In this document: positions 11,498-14,354 of the stretch, one piece after another
Layout of the letters: each line of letters begins with the position of its first letter
How positions within the stretch are numbered: the first letter of the stretch is position 1
Assembly: GCA_964636895.1 (NCBI GenBank)
Contig: CAZWUW010000071.1
Span: 1-14,354 of the forward strand
DNA: 14,354 nucleotides
Direction of reading: 5' to 3'
From: CAZWUW01 sp964636895
GTDB taxonomy: Bacteria; Bacillota; Thermincolia; Thermincolales; CAZWUW01
Notes under the pieces: model-generated
What the model was told of the DNA's origin: nothing
The model's input: the letters and a program-made list of their open reading frames with translations, nothing else
Database searches by the model: none
Translations under genes and position numbers: made by a program

Positions 11498-14149
11498 TTA
11501 ATCAGCTTGTAAAAATACCTTCCCCCCGTCACCGTCGACAGTGATTTGCTGTCCATCTTTAATAATTTTCAGCACCCCCGGGATGTTCACCACCGCCGGG
11601 ATGCCATACTCCCGGGCCACAATGGCACCGTGGGAAAAAACCCCGCCGGTCTCCGTCACTATAGCCGAAGCCTTCAGGAAAAGCGGCGTCCATCCGGGGT
11701 CCGTGGACGGAGCCACCAGTACATCACCGGCCTGCAGCCTGCTGCCTTCATGGGGGTGGTAAATTATCCTGGCCGTCCCTGCGGCCCTGCCGGCAGCAAC
11801 CCCTATGCCTGCCAACCCATTCCCCGATACAGGTGCAGCAGGCTTGACATACTGGGGCACTTCTCCGACAATCACATCAGGGGGCGACATAGCCTCTAAC
11901 TCTTGCTTTCTGACCTTACGCTCCGCCACCAGGATATCCAGTCCTTTACCGTCCCAATCACCGATAAGGATAGATAGGTTTTCCGGCGAAGCGCAGTGAA
12001 ATATGTCAGCCCGTTCCCTAATAATCCCCCTGGCCGCGAACCGGCTCCCTATCTCCAGCGCCAGCAAACGGACAATTTCCATAATCTTTGCATACACAGA
12101 CTTGGCCATTTCCCGCTGGGCCGCACCTTTCTGGGCTCTCTTGACCATATCTTTTATCAGCACCCGTCTATACCAGGGTACTTTTTGCTTTATTTCCTGC
12201 CAGGCCTTTTCTTCCGCTTCTTTTTGCCGGGCTTTGATTTTGCCGGAATCAGCAGTATTAATTGTGCTCTTGATAATCTCCAGAAGATAAGCATGGTCTT
12301 CCCGCCACCGGGGATTGATGATATCCAGTTCATAAACCCCCCGGTGGCCGTATTCCTCCAAAAAGTTGTAAAAAGACTGCTTAAAAGGAGAGCTTTCCGG
12401 TATTTCCCTTGCCCATAAAACGGGGTTAAAGGGTTCGGCGGCCAAAAACTTCCCGGCCTCGCCATCCCCCCGGACTATTTCCGCTAACTCCACTATACGG
12501 TAGCCATGCTGGGCGCTGGTTATATCTGAACCGCCGGCCAACAAAGCGTTGACTATACCAGATCCTCTGCCCGGAAAATATTTTTCCATCTGCTCAGTCA
12601 ACATAGTGGTGTCCGCCCAAAGGGACAGGAGCATATATTGCTGGGCAAAATCCTTAGCTACTTTTAAGATTTTGTTGTAAGTATCAATTAACTCATTTTC
12701 GGAGAGGCTTTTAAACCCTTTTTTGAGCCATCCCGCGGTATACCTGCCCACTGTATCAAATATCCTGCCAGCGTTTCTATTGGCCTTCATACATGCCAAA
12801 ATCAGCTTCATCATGCGCCATATTCTTTTCAATCCTTTAAGTCCTCCGTAAGGACTATTCTCACTTACCCCAATTTCCGGCTGGTGCCCCCCGACCGAAG
12901 TATTATATTGCCGCGGAGTTATCCCGCAAGCATCATAATTACACCATTGCATAAGCGATAAATTCAGGTAGGCCCGGCCATGAAACAATCTGAGATACGG
13001 CAAGCCTTCAGGCACCCGGTAACCAGCCGCTTTTAAGTAAGGGTCAAACAGAAAAGTGTAAACATATCTACTCATACTACAGTTCAGAGTTGATTGGACC
13101 ATGGGCAGCACATCCCGGAAATTGCCGTTGGACCAAATATCCGGCTGGTTTTGCAGTTCGGGATAGATGTACCGCGGCAAAACAGTCACCGGTCGGGCCT
13201 GCACAAGGATAAAGCGATTTCCGTCAAAGACCCATTCAATGTCCTGGTGCTGTTCTCCCTGGCCGAGGGCGTCGAAAACCCGCAAAATCAGCAGCCCTAA
13301 TCGTGAAATGTCATCGTCTTCCAATACCTGGCCCGCATTGTAAGGTTCCGGCTTAACAAATTCCGTGCCGCCGTCTTTTTGAGGCATGGTTATTCCTTCT
13401 TTGCGGCCGGTCTTTTTATCTGTAATTTGCGGCAGGGCTGTTAACCCGGGTTTCAGACGGTACTCATCAGGCTCAACGGCACCGCTTACCACGGATTCAC
13501 CCAAACCGTAATTGGCATTGATGACCAGCACATCCTGGCGGCCGCTGTGAGGGTCACAGGAAAAAGCAACCCCGGCTGCTTTGGCTTCGACCATCTCCAT
13601 TATCACCACGGCCGCCGCCACCTCATCGTCACTGAGACCCTGCTTACGCCGGTAGGCCACTGCCCTTGGCGACCAGAGCGAAGCGTAACAGTCCTTAACA
13701 GCTTTATAAACATTTTCCGGCCCGGTGACATTAAGAAAAGAGTCATGTATGCCGGCAAAAGAAGCTGTTGCGGAGTCCTCCGCCGTGGCAGAGGACCGCA
13801 CAGCCACAGGTTTGGCCAGAAGTCCCATGGCGGTAAGCTGTTCGGTAAGCTCCCCGGCCACGGTTTCCGGAACCTCGCCGGCTTTGATTTTGCACCGGAT
13901 TTCGGCAAGCTTCTTTTCGTTGGCCGGGTCCAGTACGTCACCAGCCTGAATCCCGGCGGCTACCCGAACTGTTTCCGTCAACCCGTTGGAGTCCAGAAAA
14001 TCATGGTATGCCCGGGCCGTCAGTACACCGCCTACCGGTACCGGAAAACCGTACTTATGGAGACGCGCCAGGTTATGCCCTTTACCGCCAACCTCCGCGG
14101 CTGAAGCATTTACAGCCCCCACCCAGTCAAAAAAATACTGCCTGTTCAC
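11498..14149 (-). CDS. PEP-synthase / rifamycin-phosphotransferase-like enzyme
   Basis: An 883-aa multidomain phosphotransferase. The N-terminal ATP-binding domain (about 1-325) shows GGKG (21-24), VAVRSSATAEDSATASFAG (115-133) and the closing LVQARPVT (315-322). The middle region carries YGHRGVYELDIINPRW (600-615). The C-terminal swivelling domain has GGVFSHGAIVAREYGIPAV with the phospho-carrier His at about 840. Known relatives include PEP synthase and rifampicin phosphotransferase (RPH). The length, GGVFSHGAIVAREYG rather than the PpsA-type GGRTCHAAI, and the middle domain favour the RPH-like group, but substrate cannot be assigned. The start is GTG 14149 with GGGGTG about 6 nt upstream. 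The gene follows a TetR-like gene by 18 nt. Confidence 0.88.
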   Translation of the reverse strand: MNRQYFFDWVGAVNASAAEVGGKGHNLARLHKYGFPVPVGGVLTARAYHDFLDSNGLTETVRVAAGIQAGDVLDPANEKKLAEIRCKIKAGEVPETVAGELTEQLTAMGLLAKPVAVRSSATAEDSATASFAGIHDSFLNVTGPENVYKAVKDCYASLWSPRAVAYRRKQGLSDDEVAAAVVIMEMVEAKAAGVAFSCDPHSGRQDVLVINANYGLGESVVSGAVEPDEYRLKPGLTALPQITDKKTGRKEGITMPQKDGGTEFVKPEPYNAGQVLEDDDISRLGLLILRVFDALGQGEQHQDIEWVFDGNRFILVQARPVTVLPRYIYPELQNQPDIWSNGNFRDVLPMVQSTLNCSMSRYVYTFLFDPYLKAAGYRVPEGLPYLRLFHGRAYLNLSLMQWCNYDACGITPRQYNTSVGGHQPEIGVSENSPYGGLKGLKRIWRMMKLILACMKANRNAGRIFDTVGRYTAGWLKKGFKSLSENELIDTYNKILKVAKDFAQQYMLLSLWADTTMLTEQMEKYFPGRGSGIVNALLAGGSDITSAQHGYRIVELAEIVRGDGEAGKFLAAEPFNPVLWAREIPESSPFKQSFYNFLEEYGHRGVYELDIINPRWREDHAYLLEIIKSTINTADSGKIKARQKEAEEKAWQEIKQKVPWYRRVLIKDMVKRAQKGAAQREMAKSVYAKIMEIVRLLALEIGSRFAARGIIRERADIFHCASPENLSILIGDWDGKGLDILVAERKVRKQELEAMSPPDVIVGEVPQYVKPAAPVSGNGLAGIGVAAGRAAGTARIIYHPHEGSRLQAGDVLVAPSTDPGWTPLFLKASAIVTETGGVFSHGAIVAREYGIPAVVNIPGVLKIIKDGQQITVDGDGGKVFLQAD

Positions 14150-14167
14150 TCTCTACACCCCGCATTT

Positions 14168-14354
14168 TTATTTTCCCGGGCCGTAGGCGCCGTTAAGAAA
14201 AAAATCAACTGCCGCCGCCAGTCCCTCCTCCAGTCCATTCTCCTCCGGGTTAATCAACCAATCTGTTAATGCTACCAGGTAAAGCACCTCAAAATTACGG
14301 GCCATTTTCCTGGCCGATACATCCCGGCGCAACTCTCCATCCTCCTGGCCCCAG
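14168..14354 (-). CDS. TetR/AcrR-type regulator, C-terminal end (runs off right edge)
   Basis: The frame is open from the right edge to TAA at 14168-14170 and gives 61 codons. The sequence GELRRDVSARKMARNFEVLYLVALTDWL, then EEGLAAAVDFFLNGAYG, has the form of the last two helices of TetR-family ligand-binding domains. The DNA-binding N-terminus is outside the window. Its stop lies 18 nt before the GTG of the phosphotransferase-like gene, so the two are probably one operon and the regulator may control it. Confidence is limited because only the variable C-terminus is visible. Confidence 0.7.
   Translation of the reverse strand, partial: WGQEDGELRRDVSARKMARNFEVLYLVALTDWLINPEENGLEEGLAAAVDFFLNGAYGPGK

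Noticed and set aside
13547..14104. Plus-strand frame of 185 codons
   Set aside because: Antisense to the ATP-binding domain of the phosphotransferase-like gene. High GC at third positions makes such mirror frames long.
1..14354. CRISPR arrays, insertion sequences, tRNA or rRNA genes, phage modules
   Set aside because: No regularly spaced repeats, transposase motifs, cloverleaf sequences or phage structural genes were seen.

Overview
The window reads as chromosome of a low-to-moderate GC, Gram-positive anaerobe of the Clostridia type (Peptococcaceae-like is a guess). The clues are strong AGGAGG-type ribosome sites with several TTG and GTG starts, a Gram-positive LexA-type operator, a class I cyclic-di-GMP riboswitch, a YetF/DUF421 membrane protein, a YkpA/YbiT-like ABC-F protein and an MpsC/DUF2294 protein. 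Almost everything lies on the minus strand. Only two small membrane-protein genes, at about 4.8 and 7.2 kb, are on the plus strand. No insertion sequence, tRNA, rRNA or CRISPR array is visible.

Left part (1-4.6 kb, minus strand): the N-terminal 234 codons of glutaminyl-tRNA synthetase run off the left edge. Upstream lies recQ, with a LexA-like operator over its promoter. Next come a perfect 29-bp-arm palindrome and an ABC-F ATPase gene. The ABC-F gene has a consensus sigma-A promoter, a leader of about 125 nt and a terminator-like hairpin just before its TTG start.

Middle (4.6-8.1 kb): a plus-strand terminator-like hairpin and a 77-aa PGPGW-like membrane protein face a minus-strand pair. That pair is a 65-aa His/Ser/Arg-rich small protein overlapping a mini Hanks-type kinase. 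A metallophosphoesterase follows, with an intact active site but no N-terminal membrane region, and then the plus-strand yetF-like gene. The ribosome site and first codons of the yetF-like gene recur as a dead fragment 830 bp downstream.

Right part (8.1-14.35 kb, minus strand): a chemotaxis unit (MCP then cheW) is preceded by a c-di-GMP-I riboswitch and terminator, so c-di-GMP probably controls receptor synthesis. The MCP gene is split by a single in-frame TAA. Upstream of the riboswitch is a DUF2294/MpsC-like gene. Its leader carries a hairpin that is sequence-related to a second hairpin in the MCP leader, with compensatory changes between them. The right edge has the end of a TetR-type regulator followed 18 nt later by an 883-aa PEP-synthase/rifamycin-phosphotransferase-like enzyme.

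The main theme is RNA-level and second-messenger control (riboswitch, paired leader hairpins, ABC-F leader) together with several partly decayed genes. I see no single large novel system. The best candidates for something undescribed are the paired leader hairpins and the small-protein/kinase pair.
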